This document shows, piece by piece, positions 7,189 through 8,609 of a DNA stretch of 8,609 bases. The stretch comes from an uncultured Mollicutes bacterium. GTDB taxonomy: Bacteria > Bacillota_I > Bacilli_A > RFN20 > CAG-826. The DNA is taken from contig URQK01000069.1 of assembly GCA_900549975.1 (NCBI GenBank), positions 1 to 8,609 of the forward strand, given 5' to 3'. The stretch's first letter is position 1. Each line of letters begins with the position of its first letter. The translations under genes and the position numbers were made by a program. The notes under the pieces are model-generated. The model searched no databases. It was not told where the DNA came from and saw only the letters and a program-made list of their open reading frames with translations.

Positions 7189-8482
7189 TTATTTGCCCTC
7201 ACTATTGGAATTAGATGTAGTATTCTTTTGGTTTATCGGTAGTACAGTGGTACCCACGTTTTTAATTGTATATGTTATAGTGTCTTCGTAGGGTGCATAC
7301 ATATCTCTACCAGTCCAACCCCATGAAACGATTTTGTTAGATTCATCTAAATTGAAAAATACTTTTGAGGCATTATAGTATGGCTCATATCGATCATAGA
7401 AAGGTGAAATCAAGCGATGAATTTCGTCAACAACAGAGCTATTTGTTGTATAGAATTGTTTGTTCTTTTCATTGTATAAGAAAAATTCACTAGCAAATCC
7501 CGAAAAATTTGGCTCTAATTTATCTCTACTTAAACAATCCTCTGGTCCATCACCAATAGAATCAAAGATTCCATCACCAATTGAAGCATTTGCGCCACTC
7601 ACATAATGTGTATATTTATGAAATTTTCCATCTTCTTTATTATATTTATAACCTATTTTATAACTATCATTAGCAGCTTTGAAATCACTATAGAATCCAT
7701 CTACGGTTGCATAGTTATCATAAGCTACATCTTCAGGAAGATCAGAACATGAATCAACAGCAGTAATAGTATAATTTTTTTGATCAATTGAAGATTCTTT
7801 CAAATCTTTTAAGGCCGCTTTTAATATATCGTGTTCATCACGATGCTTTACTGTTTTAATTGTAGGTAATTCTAATTCTCCTGGACATACGACACTGAAT
7901 GTGCAATCAAGGAAGAAATCAGAAGGCTCCAAATAGTTATCTGATCTAGGTTGGGTTGTAATGATTATATCTGAAAACTTTTTATTTCCTAATCCTAGAG
8001 AAACAGAAGCAACTTCAAAATCATAATAGCTAAATCTTTGTGTACTTGATAATGAAATTAAGCCATTAAACGCACTTACTTTATCCTCTGATAAATAATA
8101 TCTTTCCTCAATATAAGAGAAGTCATCTGCGGTTATGTTTTTAAATGGATTTAGACAATAAGAATCATAATCCATTGTTGTATCAGTTCTTGGATTAATA
8201 AATTGATAAGATTGTACCTCATTCATTAAATTAAGTTTGTTATATGACATTTTACCGGCATTATCTTTCACAAAAATGTAATCATAATTCAGTTCATCGC
8301 CATTAAACTCTGTATAATTCTTTTTCCATTGCATAAATGAATCAGTAATAGTGATGTCTAAATCACCTTCACTTGAGTTATCACCATCTTCTACGTAAAT
8401 AGAAGTGATAGAACCATTGAAACTTACTGATACTTTTGCTTTTTCTAAAGCGGTTTTTAAATTTTCTTTTGCTTCAGGAGAG
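7189..8482 (-). CDS. Lipoprotein-type paralogue of the 439-aa protein, 5' end lost at a sequence junction
   Basis: About 431 residues of a protein paralogous to the next gene downstream, with the same two-half organisation. Half one ends with FLDCTFSVVCPGELELPTI and half two with DTITYTIKNVGTTVLPI, then a Ser/Asn-rich tail. Shared blocks include NPFKNI, PNFSGFASEFF and RLISPFYDRY. Family logic predicts a signal peptide, lipobox Cys and Ser-rich linker before ENLKTALEKAK, but none is present. Instead the reading frame runs on without a stop to the window edge through DNA of different composition that encodes a BMC shell protein on the other strand. A TTG at 8527-8529 could be called as a start, but the residues it adds are antisense of the BMC gene. 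I therefore end the genuine part near 8482. It is the first visible gene of the - strand operon; its promoter is not in the window. Function unknown. Confidence 0.7.
7196..7200 (-). promoter_or_regulatory. Ribosome binding site embedded in the end of the upstream gene
   Basis: GAGGG on the - strand, 8 nt before the ATG at 7187, lies within the last codons (SEGK) of the upstream paralogue. It decides the start at 7187 and implies translational coupling between the two paralogues. Confidence 0.7.
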
Positions 8483-8488
8483 ATGGTT
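8477..8488. other. Junction between A/T-rich lipoprotein DNA and higher-G+C BMC-coding DNA
   Basis: To the left, codons and composition match the rest of the window and encode the lipoprotein paralogue on the - strand. To the right, G+C rises sharply and the + strand encodes a BMC shell domain (20 of its 42 codons end in G or C). The best estimate of the break is 8482/8483: the lipoprotein-like sequence ends around ISPEAKENL, and the BMC pattern begins at MVPAVEAL, where family members normally have a Gly just before. No transposon end, att-like repeat or stop codon marks the join. Confidence 0.65.
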
Positions 8489-8609
8489 CCGGCAGTGGAA
8501 GCACTGGACAGTGCTTTAAAAGCTGCCAATGTGAACCGTCTTGATGTAGTGAAAGTCGGCGGCGGTCTGGTCAGTGTACTGATTGAGGGCGACGTGGGAG
8601 CTGTCCGTG
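8483..8609 (+). CDS. Bacterial microcompartment (BMC-domain) shell protein, internal fragment
   Basis: The + strand frame from 8483 to the window end encodes 42 residues that match the core of BMC-domain shell proteins (PduA/EutM/CcmK type, Pfam BMC). The segment PAVEALDSALKAANV corresponds to the first helix, KVGGGLVSVLIEGDVGAVR to the following strand and turn; PduA has the equivalent KSANV, then GSGLVTVIVRGDVGAVKAA. These proteins form hexameric or pseudohexameric tiles of polyhedral organelles that enclose pathways such as ethanolamine, propanediol or glycyl-radical metabolism. The first few residues of the domain are missing at the junction and the C-terminus runs off the window. ATG at 8483 is in frame but internal to the domain and has no proper ribosome binding site, so it is not a real start. 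The subtype cannot be decided from this fragment. Its composition suggests a different genome from the rest of the window. Confidence 0.75.
   Translation, partial: MVPAVEALDSALKAANVNRLDVVKVGGGLVSVLIEGDVGAVR

Noticed and set aside
7188..7202. GTG start at 7202 for the 439-aa lipoprotein
   Set aside because: It adds five residues before MKK, overlaps the upstream gene, and ignores the GAGGG site placed 8 nt before ATG 7187.
8483..8529. N-terminus MAAFKALSSASTAG for the lipoprotein paralogue, from TTG at 8529
   Set aside because: These codons are the antisense of the BMC-coding sequence, form no signal peptide, and differ in composition from the gene.

Overview
The window comes from a low-G+C, Gram-positive-type bacterium. 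Coding sequence is strongly A+T-rich, ribosome binding sites are purine-rich Shine-Dalgarno sequences, stops are TAA, tryptophan is TGG (standard bacterial code), and the surface proteins start with short lipoprotein signal peptides followed by Ser/Asn/Pro-rich linkers. This style is typical of uncultured gut Bacilli of the RF39/'Tenericutes-like' type, but no marker gene is present and the taxonomic call is inference.

Layout. (1) Positions 1-3198: a near-perfect vegetative promoter, an approximately 95-nt leader, one large lipoprotein gene on the + strand (992 aa: predicted beta-helix, InlB-like repeat, then six beta-sheet repeats of about 80 aa), and a strong terminator. (2) Positions 3197-3684: the remnant of an ISL3-family insertion sequence, with only the N-terminal zinc-finger part of the transposase left, on the - strand. 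(3) Positions 3694-8482: three lipoprotein-type genes on the - strand, transcribed from the right, separated by 1 and 29 bp and ending at a clear terminator (3694-3741). Two are tandem paralogues, each with an internal two-fold repeat. The third has an N-terminal region that may be similar in type, two Ig-like domains and two C-terminal copies of the beta module seen in the + strand protein. (4) Positions 8483-8609: an abrupt change of base composition, where the + strand encodes 42 residues of a bacterial microcompartment (BMC) shell protein. This truncates the first gene of the - strand operon and most likely marks a chimeric contig end or foreign DNA, not local gene content.

The + strand gene and the - strand operon converge on the IS remnant, with a terminator on each side of it. 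All four long genes appear to encode exported, membrane-anchored surface proteins made of beta-rich binding or structural modules. No enzyme active site was recognised in any of them. The shared C-terminal module suggests they belong to one lineage-specific surface-protein repertoire. I found no CRISPR array, rRNA, tRNA, toxin-antitoxin pair or recognisable defence system.
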